Below, piece after piece: positions 16,950 to 25,253 of a stretch of DNA of 34,627 bases (its first letter is position 1; each line of letters begins with the position of its first letter). The position numbers and the translations under genes were made by a program. Location: positions 1-34,627 of the forward strand of contig QHPE01000154.1 in the NCBI GenBank assembly GCA_003218945.1, read 5' to 3'. The DNA is from Verrucomicrobiota bacterium. Lineage in GTDB: Bacteria > Verrucomicrobiota > Verrucomicrobiia > Chthoniobacterales > UBA10450. The notes below the pieces were generated by a model. That model did no database searches, was not told the origin of the DNA, and saw only the letters and a program-made list of their open reading frames with translations.

Positions 16950-18537
16950 GATTATGCTGCACTGAACACAAGCCGGCGAGCTTTTCCAGAGCGAATCGCC
17001 GAACTGCGACGCGATCCACTTTTCCTTGACTGGCCGTCGCGGGGAATGCCTCCGCATGGACGAACCACCGGGGCACCATGTGATGAGGCATCCCAAGGCG
17101 AAAATGTTCGGTCAATACCTGGGATGCGAGCGGAGTTCGGTCCGCTGTGGTATAGACCACCGCGATATCCTGCCCGATTTCGGGGTTGTCGATGCCAAAC
17201 GCGACGGCGCCCAGAAGGCCATCGAACCGATGCGCATGCTCTTCAATTTCCGTCGGACTGACGCGGAAGCCGCGCGTTTTTATCATCGAGTCCATACGCG
17301 CAAGGAAGTACAGGTAACCTTCCTCGTCTCGACGCACGAGGTCGCCGGAAAAAACGACTGTTTCGCCAGGGAAACGATCAATCTGCCGGAAACGTTCCGC
17401 CGTCGCTTCGGGCGCGTTCCAATAACCCTTGGCTACGCAGCCACCGCGGTGCACGAGCTGGCCGGGAACACCGGGCGGGCAATCTTGGCCTTGGTCGTCC
17501 AAGACGTAGAGCTCGACTTCGGGGATCGCCTTGCCGATCGAAGTCCGCCGGGCGGAGAGTTGATCGGGCGGTAACCACGATGAGCGAAAAGCCTCGGTCA
17601 ACCCGTACATGACAACGATATCAGTCCCTGGGAACGTTCTCTGGAGTTGGTCAAGCATCCTCGCAGTTACGGGTCCGCCCGTTGTGCTCACGTAGCGCAA
17701 CGCCGAGAAATCCAAATCAGCGTCGGGACCGGGAAGCTGCGGATCAAACATGCGTGTGATGATGACCGGCATCAGTGGCAGAGCGGTAATGCGCTTCGTA
17801 GCGAGCAGGCGAAATAGATCGCGAGGAAAAATCAAATTGTGCAGGTAGAGCGACGCTCCCGCATAGAGGGTCTGCAAAAGTTGGTTCAGGCCGTGATCGA
17901 AATTCAGCGAGAGCACACCTGCAATCCGATCCGTAGCTTTCGTTCCGAGGTAGCTCGCCACGATTCGCGAGCCATCGGCCAGGTTCCGGTGCGATATCAT
18001 GATGCCCTTGGGCTTGCCCGTGGATCCTGACGAGTAGATGATCGCGGCAGTGTCTTCCGGTTTAGCTCGGAAGAAAACGGGAGCGTTTCGACATTTCTGC
18101 CGAAGCTCCTTGAGCGAGGGCATCTCTTCTTCCGCCGGGCCATGCCCGACCACAATACGCCCATGTGTTGCGTCACGGAGTTCGGTAATGCGGGTAGAGT
18201 CCGTGATCAGGAGTTTCATATCGCAGTCGTCCACCATATGTCCGATCTGCTCGGCGTGGAGCACCGGATGGATAGGAACAAAGATCGCATTGGCCCAAAG
18301 CACTCCCAGAATGGCGATGACCTGATCGAGATTCTTCTGCATACAGATACCGACGCGGTCCCCCGCTAAGACTCCAAGCGACGCGAGAGCTTGCGCGGTC
18401 GCCGCGGCCTCAGCGTGAAGTTGCCGGAACGTTAGCGATTCGTCTCCGCCAAATACAGCAGTCTTGTCGGGAAAAGCCGAGAGCGTCTGCTCGAATTGTG
18501 CGAGTATCGTGGTCATCTGTCTAGCAGCTACTAACAT
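16936..18537 (-). CDS. AMP-forming acyl/aminoacyl-ACP ligase
   Basis: 533 residues, complete ANL fold. Core motifs are A3 IIYSSGSTGKPKG (166-178), a VMYGLTEA motif, SGDLVRRDEEGYLYF with ARMDSMIKTRGFRVSP at the hinge, and a C-terminal SQGKVDR with the catalytic lysine. It resembles the exosortase-A-associated ligases (TIGR03098) and would activate an acid or amino acid as adenylate and load the neighbouring carrier protein. ATG codons at 18537 and 18516 are both possible; neither has a good Shine-Dalgarno sequence. It is the first gene of the run 18537-13481. The upstream 370 bp hold no gene, so a promoter probably lies there. Confidence 0.85.
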   Translation of the reverse strand: MLVAARQMTTILAQFEQTLSAFPDKTAVFGGDESLTFRQLHAEAAATAQALASLGVLAGDRVGICMQKNLDQVIAILGVLWANAIFVPIHPVLHAEQIGHMVDDCDMKLLITDSTRITELRDATHGRIVVGHGPAEEEMPSLKELRQKCRNAPVFFRAKPEDTAAIIYSSGSTGKPKGIMISHRNLADGSRIVASYLGTKATDRIAGVLSLNFDHGLNQLLQTLYAGASLYLHNLIFPRDLFRLLATKRITALPLMPVIITRMFDPQLPGPDADLDFSALRYVSTTGGPVTARMLDQLQRTFPGTDIVVMYGLTEAFRSSWLPPDQLSARRTSIGKAIPEVELYVLDDQGQDCPPGVPGQLVHRGGCVAKGYWNAPEATAERFRQIDRFPGETVVFSGDLVRRDEEGYLYFLARMDSMIKTRGFRVSPTEIEEHAHRFDGLLGAVAFGIDNPEIGQDIAVVYTTADRTPLASQVLTEHFRLGMPHHMVPRWFVHAEAFPATASQGKVDRVAVRRFALEKLAGLCSVQHNHDCT

Positions 18538-18910
18538 CGTTCAATGTGGGATGTAAACAACCTACAAGCCCGCTGCAGTGATGCCGCCCCGACCGGCAGC
18601 AATAGACCTGCTGGAATGTTTTAAGATTGCACGCTGCGTGAGACCACCCATCGCAGACGCTTTTCTCACGAAATTCGGCGTAGAATCAAGAAAAAAACCG
18701 CGGTTTCTCGTTGTCCACCAGACAGCTCGCTGCAATTCCACCTTGCGGCGAAAGGGGTCGCATTCTTTCAGCCTGGTCCGCGCGGCGCACGCTCGGGTTG
18801 CCGCCGTGAAGTTTCGGAAGCTGCATCGAGAAGCAAGCGACCGGACGGATCGACGGTCGATACCGTGGTCGATAGTGCCGGCAGCAAATAACCTTCGCAC
18901 TCGCAGCGGC
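18538..18910. other. Intergenic stretch with a palindrome; no gene recognised
   Basis: Open frames on both strands show no motif. A perfect 12-bp palindrome aaaccgcggttt at 18695-18706 is followed on the minus strand by a run of T; it could be an operator or part of a weak terminator for the barrel gene. The promoter of the ligase operon is expected in this stretch but I cannot locate it. Confidence 0.4.
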
Positions 18911-19912
18911 TCAATTGCCGTCAGCCCCTTTTTGACGCTGCCCGCGCATCTTGCGTTTCCCTGACGACAGTTTGGTCGCGCCGGCTAACTGACACGGCAC
19001 ATAAACCCGTTGAACTTGGGTCCGCTCCAAGGACTGCAAGGCGAATTCCGAGGTAAGCTCGATCAGATGTTTCGTGAAGTAAACCGTTTTGCCTCCTTGG
19101 CGATCAATCCTGCTTAAGGCGTAGCGGACCGGCTCAATCAGCACGTTTGCGCTGGCGGCTTCGAAGGAACCGTCATTTCGGTTCAATCCACCATAGAAAC
19201 ATTGAAGCAGGTCTGCAGGACCGAAGACGAAAAAGTCGACGCCCTCGTAGCAATCCAGCTCAAATAGGTTCGCCGGCAATTCGAGCATCATGCCTAGTCT
19301 TCGCGGCCGCTTGCTACTGGCGAATCGGGTTCGCAGACGATTCACCAGAATCTCCAATTCCTCATGGAACCGCACGTATGGGATCAGGACATCGAGCGGA
19401 ATGTCTTCCGAGAGAATTGCTTGGATGGTTCTTAGATCAAAATCGAGCAGTTCGTCCTGCGCGATCAACCGCGCCGCTCCCCGCGAGGACGGCGACGTCT
19501 CTTCGATAAAGTGAAAATCGGTCGAGTTGTAGTCGCACAGCCTGTACATCACGGCTCTTGGCTTGAATGCGGAGATGTGCCGCCGCGTCTGATCAATGAT
19601 CGTATCGATGTCGCTGAACATTAACCGGCCGTCGCCGACATGCCACAAAAGTAGAAATTCACTGCGGATCAACAGATTTGTCGCGGTGAATAGTTGACAG
19701 GGAAATGAATTCAGTATGAAATCGTCGCCCAGCTGTGCTATCTGCCTCCCCAGGGAGTCCAGGTCATAATCGCCATCCAGGAGGGCTTCCTTAAGGATCG
19801 CGTCGCAATGGCTGTCGCGTACCGCCAAACTCCGCAGGGCGTGGATCTCTTCCAAGGAGAACTCGGCGCGACCGATTTTCTTAACAAAAGAGTAATCAAT
19901 CCCAACTGGCAT
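18911..19912 (-). CDS. Stand-alone PEP-utilising-enzyme C-terminal barrel-like protein
   Basis: 333 residues that resemble only the C-terminal TIM barrel of PEP synthase, PPDK and PTS enzyme I (PF02896). Corresponding elements in order: MYRLCDYNSTDFHF (122-135) for the RLSDFKTNEY strand of PEP synthase, LIPYVRFHEELEILVNRL (176-193), LGMMLELPAN (206-215) for the GxMIExP strand, and FFVFGPADLLQ (227-237) for the GTNDLTQ strand. The arginine of the first motif is kept, but the catalytic Cys-Gly-Glu region near the C-terminus is not recognisable. No ATP-grasp or phosphohistidine domain is present, so it would need a partner. A Shine-Dalgarno AGGAG lies 7 nt upstream (19920-19924). Confidence 0.7.
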   Translation of the reverse strand: MPVGIDYSFVKKIGRAEFSLEEIHALRSLAVRDSHCDAILKEALLDGDYDLDSLGRQIAQLGDDFILNSFPCQLFTATNLLIRSEFLLLWHVGDGRLMFSDIDTIIDQTRRHISAFKPRAVMYRLCDYNSTDFHFIEETSPSSRGAARLIAQDELLDFDLRTIQAILSEDIPLDVLIPYVRFHEELEILVNRLRTRFASSKRPRRLGMMLELPANLFELDCYEGVDFFVFGPADLLQCFYGGLNRNDGSFEAASANVLIEPVRYALSRIDRQGGKTVYFTKHLIELTSEFALQSLERTQVQRVYVPCQLAGATKLSSGKRKMRGQRQKGADGN

Positions 19913-20040
19913 CGTGCGACTCCTGTTCAGATTATGTTCGAGACCTCTGTGTTCATATCAAATGCCTGATGCAGACTGCGTAATCATCAAACCTGATTAC
20001 GAAAGGCCCACAGCGCCGTCTGTATGTGGTGCTACTCTTT

Positions 20041-20877
20041 TTAGGTTCTCGGCAACAACGTTAAAATGCGAATTCCTAGGTCCATTTCCTGCCTTCTCTG
20101 CAGATCGGGGTAACGCCTTCGAAACTCGCCGGTTTCCAGATCCTTCGCCAGCCGCCGGAGCCCGTCTTCGACGGAGCGCAGTGAGACTGAGGTCAATGAC
20201 GACCAGCACGAGCGGAAAGTTGGGGAAAGGCAGGCTTGGGGGCGACTCCAGGCCGCGCCGCAAAAGAGGTCGGCAAAATCGTGTGGAATATGAAGCGGCG
20301 TAATCCATACCCGGCGGCGGGAAACGCGGCGCAGCCGTACGACGAGGTCATTTAGCGGCTGAAAACGTAGCAGATTGTTATCGAAAACGTCCGGAAAATA
20401 GTCGTTGAACCAATACGACTCGGCCAGGCGCACGTCCGCCGTCAGAATGACGATTCGGCCCTCATTGCAGACGCGATCCATCTCGCGAACTGCTCTGTCA
20501 AGATCGCGGAAATGGTGAATGGCATTGACGCAGATCATTGCGTCAACCCCTGCGTTCTCCAAAGGCAGTTCTTCGGCATATCCCTGCGAATATTGAACCT
20601 GCGGGTGTGGCCTCGCTTGACTAAGCATCACCTGCGAGGGTTCCACAGCACGAACATGATAGCCTCGCTCCGCTAATGCCAAGGCGTAGTTACCAGTGCC
20701 AGCACCGACATCCGCGATGCATTTTCCCGGTTGCAGGGCAAGTTCTCGCAAGAGCATTTCAGTCACACGCGGATCTGCCTCGCGGACCTGGGAATATTGC
20801 CGTCCGATGGTGTCGTAGAAATTCAAGGACTCCGTCAAGAATCCACGAATCCTAGCTAATGTCTCCCGTGAAATCAA
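20041..20877 (-). CDS. SAM-dependent class I methyltransferase
   Basis: 278 residues. Motif I is IADVGAGTGNYALALAERG with the acidic end of strand 2 in VRAVEPSQVML; VDAMICVNAIHHFRDLDRAV is motif II/III, all typical of Methyltransf_11 enzymes. The start is a TTG at 20877: an in-frame stop lies three codons upstream and the next ATG would remove the N-terminal helix FYDTIGRQYSQVRE, which is usual for the family. The substrate is not predictable. The gene diverges from kinase-like gene 1, and the two share an intergenic region holding one copy of a 91-bp repeat. Confidence 0.8.
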   Translation of the reverse strand: MISRETLARIRGFLTESLNFYDTIGRQYSQVREADPRVTEMLLRELALQPGKCIADVGAGTGNYALALAERGYHVRAVEPSQVMLSQARPHPQVQYSQGYAEELPLENAGVDAMICVNAIHHFRDLDRAVREMDRVCNEGRIVILTADVRLAESYWFNDYFPDVFDNNLLRFQPLNDLVVRLRRVSRRRVWITPLHIPHDFADLFCGAAWSRPQACLSPTFRSCWSSLTSVSLRSVEDGLRRLAKDLETGEFRRRYPDLQRRQEMDLGIRILTLLPRT

Positions 20878-20910
20878 ATCTAGTCATCGTGACGGTCGCA
20901 TCAATCGCAG

Positions 20911-21001
20911 ATGTAATTTCGGATCCGAACAACACGTTGCGGTTAGTTCTCGGTTACCGCATAATCGCTGTTCAAAGTTAGTGCGTGACAACACCTTTTA
21001 G
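20911..21001 (+). repeat. Direct repeat of leader and start region, copy 1
   Basis: This 91-bp block resembles 22060-22150 at roughly three of four positions, including an identical core ccgcataatcgc. It covers about 74 bp upstream and the first codons of kinase-like gene 1; the two start codons (GTG 20985, ATG 22134) align, followed by acaaca/gcaaca. The alignment was made by eye. Confidence 0.75.
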
Positions 21002-21605
21002 TTTCGTGGTTGTGGAGGGCGTTCACGGCGCAGGCAAAACTACTGTCTCGGAAATGCTCCGCGACAGGTTCGGCGCTGCGCTGCTCCATTTCACTCCAGA
21101 ATTTGGACGGTTTCGACAGGATGCGGAACTGGACGTGAAGGTCGCACCCCTTCCTCGGCTTCTTCATTACCTCGCCGCCACGATGCAAGTGTCGGATCTG
21201 GCGAAAGCACATCTAGAATCCAGACACGTAGTCTGCGATCGATATCTCGTCAGTTCACTGACACTCTTGGCGAGTGATCCGTCTGTGACGGCTCAGGAAG
21301 TTGCGACGATTGTTGCAACTTACGAGCCGTACTACTGTCCCCCTGACTTGACCTTGCTTCTAACCGTGGAACACTCGGTGGCCACGACTCGCCTGCGAGG
21401 CAGGGCGGACCGTATCGTGACTAATTCACAACGCGAATCGACGGAGTCGCCGGCGTTTTTTCAACGCTGGCAATTGCACATGAAGAAAGAGGTGACGAGG
21501 CGCGGATCCTATGTAGAAATCGATACATCGGATCTTTCGCGCAGCGAAATGCTCGTCTGCGCTCTTGATGCGGTTGTTGACCGCTTGGGGTTGGGCGAGA
21601 GATGA
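20985..21605 (+). CDS. Thymidylate-kinase-like P-loop protein, copy 1
   Basis: 206 residues. P-loop GVHGAGKTT (12-20) and the CDRYLVSS motif (Asp85-Arg86-Tyr87) are placed as in thymidylate kinases, and RLRGRADRI could be a lid segment. The thymidine-binding region is unlike housekeeping dTMP kinases: PLPRLLHYLAATMQVSD (55-71) replaces the usual sequence. A different phosphate acceptor is therefore likely. The GTG start is supported by alignment of its leader with that of the dikinase gene. It pairs with copy 2 (25253-25876), which is collinear without gaps through residue 90, and with a decayed third copy at 31687-31950. Confidence 0.78.
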   Translation: MTTPFSFVVVEGVHGAGKTTVSEMLRDRFGAALLHFTPEFGRFRQDAELDVKVAPLPRLLHYLAATMQVSDLAKAHLESRHVVCDRYLVSSLTLLASDPSVTAQEVATIVATYEPYYCPPDLTLLLTVEHSVATTRLRGRADRIVTNSQRESTESPAFFQRWQLHMKKEVTRRGSYVEIDTSDLSRSEMLVCALDAVVDRLGLGER

Positions 21606-21723
21606 GGGGCACCCCGCTGCTCATCGAATTCCGTCGATTCATGCGTTGCGGCGATCTCAGATCAACGAATCGCAGGCGTAAGTCAAAAACGTAAACGATT
21701 TACCAATCGTCGGAACAAATCCG

Positions 21724-21861
21724 TTAAGAAGCCCACGTCAAACGGACAGAACCAACGACTAGAAAGCTGCCCCAAATGAGCAGCCAGTAACTCGGCCAGA
21801 TTCGGCCAACAACTTCCATCCAGGCGTGTATCCAGGTTATGTGTGAAGAAGCTGTGCGCGT
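21724..21861 (-). pseudogene. Remnant of a membrane TPR protein gene (first transmembrane helix)
   Basis: Minus-strand translation gives WPSYWLLIWGSFLVVGSVRL, close to FWATCWLLIIGSFLILGSAF of the protein encoded at 2492-3880, and the DNA is similar too (ggctgctcat, ggcagctttct and ttggttc shared in register). A stop follows soon after, and nothing of the TPR region remains. A separate tiny membrane protein starting at the ATG at 21819 cannot be excluded. Confidence 0.6.
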
Positions 21862-21893
21862 TTAATTGGCGTCTTCGCTCCTGGAAACGTCAT

Positions 21894-21914
21894 AGCTCGC
21901 TTCTTACGCGAGCT
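21894..21914. terminator. Hairpin in the long intergenic region
   Basis: agctcgc-ttcttac-gcgagct is a perfect 7-bp inverted repeat followed on the plus strand by tttgattctctgtt. It could end transcription from kinase-like gene 1, 290 bp upstream, but the T-run is short. The rest of 21606-22133 holds only the remnant at 21724-21861 and repeat copy 2. Confidence 0.35.
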
Positions 21915-22059
21915 TTGATTCTCTGTTAATCCCCAACTTTCCTTGCTGTTAACTTTGCGATTGTTGGTTGATTCGTCTCCAATCCAGACTTGGGTCTTCC
22001 AAAAGACAGCTCCCTGGAAAATCCAAATACCAGGCATCGGAATGATCGATTATTAGCAA

Positions 22060-22150
22060 ATGCTATTTTCGATCCGCACAAGGGCGTTGCGCTTCGCTCT
22101 TGGTTGCCGCATAATCGCGATTCAAAATCAGCCATGGCAACAGCTCTTAG
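22060..22150 (+). repeat. Direct repeat of leader and start region, copy 2
   Basis: Partner of 20911-21001; covers the leader and first codons of the dikinase-like gene. The proteins encoded downstream are unrelated, so the block was duplicated or swapped independently of them. It supports ATG 22134 as the start rather than the frame opening at 21990. Confidence 0.75.
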
Positions 22151-25100
22151 TCACACGCAGTATATTGAGGTGCTCGACGCCGCCGCAGATGCGGCCGATC
22201 CGGGCCGGCTCGGTGGGAAAGGAGCTTCTCTGTGCCGGCTCATGAACCTCGGACATCGCGTTCCGGCCGGTTTTGTTATCACGCGTGAGGCCTTTCAACC
22301 CGCGCTGAAAGAGATGGGGCTCGCTCCCGCGCTCGACACGCTCGACTCGCTTCTCGCTGGCTCCGGCGATACGATCGCAACTGGCGAACAGATTCGCCGG
22401 AGCATTCTTTCCCGCCGGATTCCTGCGCGAATCCTCGAACCGATCACGGAAATGGTCGAGAAGTCGCGCCTCTGGGAGCCGCCTTCCGAGGGCCTGATCG
22501 TTCGCTCTTCAGCCACCATTGAAGACGGCAGCACCCATTCTTTCGCGGGTATTTTTGAATCGGTCCCGGTCAGCACGCCGGAAGAGTTTGAACCGACCGT
22601 TCGGCAGATTTGGGCATCGGTGTTCTCGCCGCGTGCTCTCACTTACTTCCGTGAGATTGGCGTTCACCAAGTACCGGCGATGGCAGTCGTGGTGCAACGT
22701 TTCCTGCGTGCCGAGCGCTCGGGAGTTATGTTCACGCGCTTTGCCGGGCCAGATGGAAGACAATCCATTCTCGTCGAGCACGTCGAGGGAGATTGCGAAA
22801 AGCTGGTAAAAGGTGAGGTGACGCCCGAGAGGCTTTGGTTGAACGAGGCGCAAGATGTCCCGGAATCGCTTGAAGGACCACTTCGCCCCAGGCATGCGCG
22901 TGCATTGGCTCAAGTCGCCAAGCGGCTGGAGCAAAGTTTCGGCGCACCGCAAGACGTCGAGTGGGTCATCCACGATGATGAGCTACATATCGTCCAATCC
23001 CGACCGATTACTGCTGCATTCTCCGGCGACGCGAGTGCCGGGCCGGCATCGCCTTTCACCACTGCCCCCATTCTCAGCGGAGTGCCTGCCAGCTCCGGCA
23101 CAGGATCGGGCCCCGTTCACCTGGTGTTCAACATTGAACAAGCGCTTCAACTCCAGTCCGGATCGGTGCTCGTAACGCCAATGACAAATCCCGACATGGT
23201 GGTGGCTATGCGAAACTCGGCGGCCATCGTTACGGACGTCGGCGGGATCATTTGTCACGCCGGGATCGTATCGCGCGAACTCGGTTTGCCTTGCGTCGTC
23301 GGAACCGAAACTGCGACAACTACGCTGGCCGACGGAGAGCTGGTCACGGTCAATGGATCGACCGGCCGCATCTATCGAGGTCGCATGGAGACGGAACGTG
23401 CGGCGAAATCATTTGAGCAGGTTCACTGGTCGGACATTTGGTCTGGATGGCTTGAGCTGACAAGAGACAGACCCGAGCTCGTGCCTATTATCTCTACAGC
23501 GGAGGCATTAAGAGCGATGCCTTCCGAAGTCACCAAGATTGTGCTCATGCCGGACCTCGACCTGAGAACGAACAAGCACGGCCTGTGGAACGACCTCGAA
23601 GCGCTGCCGGCCAATGCTCGCGCGGCCGCACTCGAAAACTATGTCACCATGGTTGCCGGTATCGTTTTGGAACGGCCGACCTCCAAGTTATGCCTCTTGT
23701 CGTTAGGCAGCTTGCCCCGCCGCGAACTCGGTCAAGCTATCGCGCGGGTAGCAAATCCAGCGGTTACGCTTTACGACAACGATCGCCCCCCTTTTCCGTT
23801 GGTATTCGATCCAGGAGTAACGTGGCCGAACGGATCCGCCGCTGTTCCGCTCGGCTGCGCGAGTGCCATCCGCACAGAAACACGAATCACGCGCCAAAAA
23901 ATCGGCGGAATGGCCCAAGCGGAAGCCGCCGCACTCGACACAATCAAGTTCTTTGGCCACAAACCAGCAAGCAGGATCGCGACCATGCCCGCGCCCCAAG
24001 CGCGCGCGAGGTGGTGGGCTCTGCTTCCGGAGTACGGTCGGTTCCACCAGGAATTTGCGACGACGGCAAGGACCGGGGACTTCGAGTGGCTGGAAGTGCG
24101 TCCCGAACTTGTTATCTCTGCTCTTTTGAAGTCTCTGGTTCAACCCGGCTTCGAGATGGTTCCACGTGTCCTCGGGTTTCGAAACATTCCCCCGCTCCAC
24201 ATCAAGTGGATGAAATGCCGGTACCATTTCCGCTCCGACACTTTTGCTCTGGTGTGGCAGTCGATTGTGCGCGGGACATGGAACGAAGCGTTCATGGTCG
24301 ATTTGATACGGCGGGTCCGCGCTTCCTACGATCGACTGGCTGAAGTTCTCATTCTATTTCCCACCTCTGACGCGGAGTTGAAGGCGATCTCGGGCGATCA
24401 AATGGTCGCATTGATTACTTCCTGGTGGCCACGCTGGGTGGAATTTTTCGCCCTGTGCTGGTTTATTCAAGCTCAGGGCGATGACATTTTGTTCCCTTTC
24501 ATTGACGAAACGGTGAACCACAATCTGAGTAATCTCGGCTCGCCTCCTGCCGGTCGGCTGTGGCCCGGTCCCGCTGATTTCATCGTGCCGACTACTCCCG
24601 TTCTGAGTGGCGCGTACATGGCCGACGTGGCGAAGCTGCGCGAAGCGCTGCTCGCGGCCGGGCTTCGAACGAAAGAAGAAGCCGAGTCCGCTCTGGATGC
24701 GGGACGACATTCCGCCGTTGCGCAGAACCTGGACGGGCATCTCCGGAAATGGCATTGGATGCGTGACCGCGACCTGCTCTTCGAACCGTGGGACACGCGT
24801 GGGCGTGTCATCGAGACTGCACTCAAAACCCAGCCGCACGCCGTCATGCCTTACGAACTCAATCTGCGGCGCAATATGCTCGCGCTAAGTTTCCATTTTG
24901 ATCTCGCCCACAACAGCGGCCGCGCGCTTGGGCTGAATCACGCCGCGCGTTTCGTCCACGACCTGAATGTCGAAAGGGAGAATCACCACATCCTATGGCT
25001 AAAGTATTCCTATCCGCTGCGACAGCTTGTGGTCGAGCTGGAGCGGCGCTTGATCGCATCCGGCAGCCTCGACAAGGGTGATATCTTTTTCCTTCAAGGC

Positions 25101-25253
25101 CCGGAGCTGATTGAAGCCGCGCGGAATCTACCAGCTCCGTTGCCACCGGATCTCATCGCAAAGATGAAAAATCGGCGGCGAGGCTATCTCATCGAAGCGC
25201 GTCTTATTGGGTCGGATGCGGAACCGGCGTTACCTGAAGACGATTATTACTGA
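22134..25253 (+). CDS. Dikinase-type phosphotransferase (PEP synthase/rifampin phosphotransferase-like) with unusual domain order
   Basis: 1039 residues from the ATG at 22134. Residues 1-295 are a PPDK_N ATP-grasp domain: LGGKGASLCRLMNLG (26-40), LIVRSSATIEDGSTHSFAGI (121-140), and EWVIHDDELHIVQSRPIT (276-293). The swivel domain follows with GGIICHAGIVSRELGLPCVV (370-389); His375 would carry the phosphate. The remaining 620 residues are helical and end with LVVELERRLIASGSLDKGDI and FFLQGPELIEA, like the drug-binding domain of rifampin phosphotransferases. In those enzymes the His domain is last; here it lies in the middle. It should use ATP to phosphorylate a small molecule via phosphohistidine. 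It overlaps the second kinase gene (TGATG). Confidence 0.8.
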   Translation: MATALSHTQYIEVLDAAADAADPGRLGGKGASLCRLMNLGHRVPAGFVITREAFQPALKEMGLAPALDTLDSLLAGSGDTIATGEQIRRSILSRRIPARILEPITEMVEKSRLWEPPSEGLIVRSSATIEDGSTHSFAGIFESVPVSTPEEFEPTVRQIWASVFSPRALTYFREIGVHQVPAMAVVVQRFLRAERSGVMFTRFAGPDGRQSILVEHVEGDCEKLVKGEVTPERLWLNEAQDVPESLEGPLRPRHARALAQVAKRLEQSFGAPQDVEWVIHDDELHIVQSRPITAAFSGDASAGPASPFTTAPILSGVPASSGTGSGPVHLVFNIEQALQLQSGSVLVTPMTNPDMVVAMRNSAAIVTDVGGIICHAGIVSRELGLPCVVGTETATTTLADGELVTVNGSTGRIYRGRMETERAAKSFEQVHWSDIWSGWLELTRDRPELVPIISTAEALRAMPSEVTKIVLMPDLDLRTNKHGLWNDLEALPANARAAALENYVTMVAGIVLERPTSKLCLLSLGSLPRRELGQAIARVANPAVTLYDNDRPPFPLVFDPGVTWPNGSAAVPLGCASAIRTETRITRQKIGGMAQAEAAALDTIKFFGHKPASRIATMPAPQARARWWALLPEYGRFHQEFATTARTGDFEWLEVRPELVISALLKSLVQPGFEMVPRVLGFRNIPPLHIKWMKCRYHFRSDTFALVWQSIVRGTWNEAFMVDLIRRVRASYDRLAEVLILFPTSDAELKAISGDQMVALITSWWPRWVEFFALCWFIQAQGDDILFPFIDETVNHNLSNLGSPPAGRLWPGPADFIVPTTPVLSGAYMADVAKLREALLAAGLRTKEEAESALDAGRHSAVAQNLDGHLRKWHWMRDRDLLFEPWDTRGRVIETALKTQPHAVMPYELNLRRNMLALSFHFDLAHNSGRALGLNHAARFVHDLNVERENHHILWLKYSYPLRQLVVELERRLIASGSLDKGDIFFLQGPELIEAARNLPAPLPPDLIAKMKNRRRGYLIEARLIGSDAEPALPEDDYY

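Noticed and set aside
16950-17096. Upstream extension of the PLP decarboxylase frame to 17096
   Set aside because: It lies wholly inside the ligase gene and adds 49 residues unlike the family; ATG 16949 gives the normal N-terminus.
18562-18964. Overlapping frames of 112 and 128 codons on opposite strands
   Set aside because: No motif, no ribosome binding site, Arg-rich composition typical of non-coding frames in GC-rich DNA.
21990-22133. Upstream extension of the dikinase frame
   Set aside because: The 48 extra residues do not resemble a dikinase N-terminus, and the shared leader repeat places the start at 22134.
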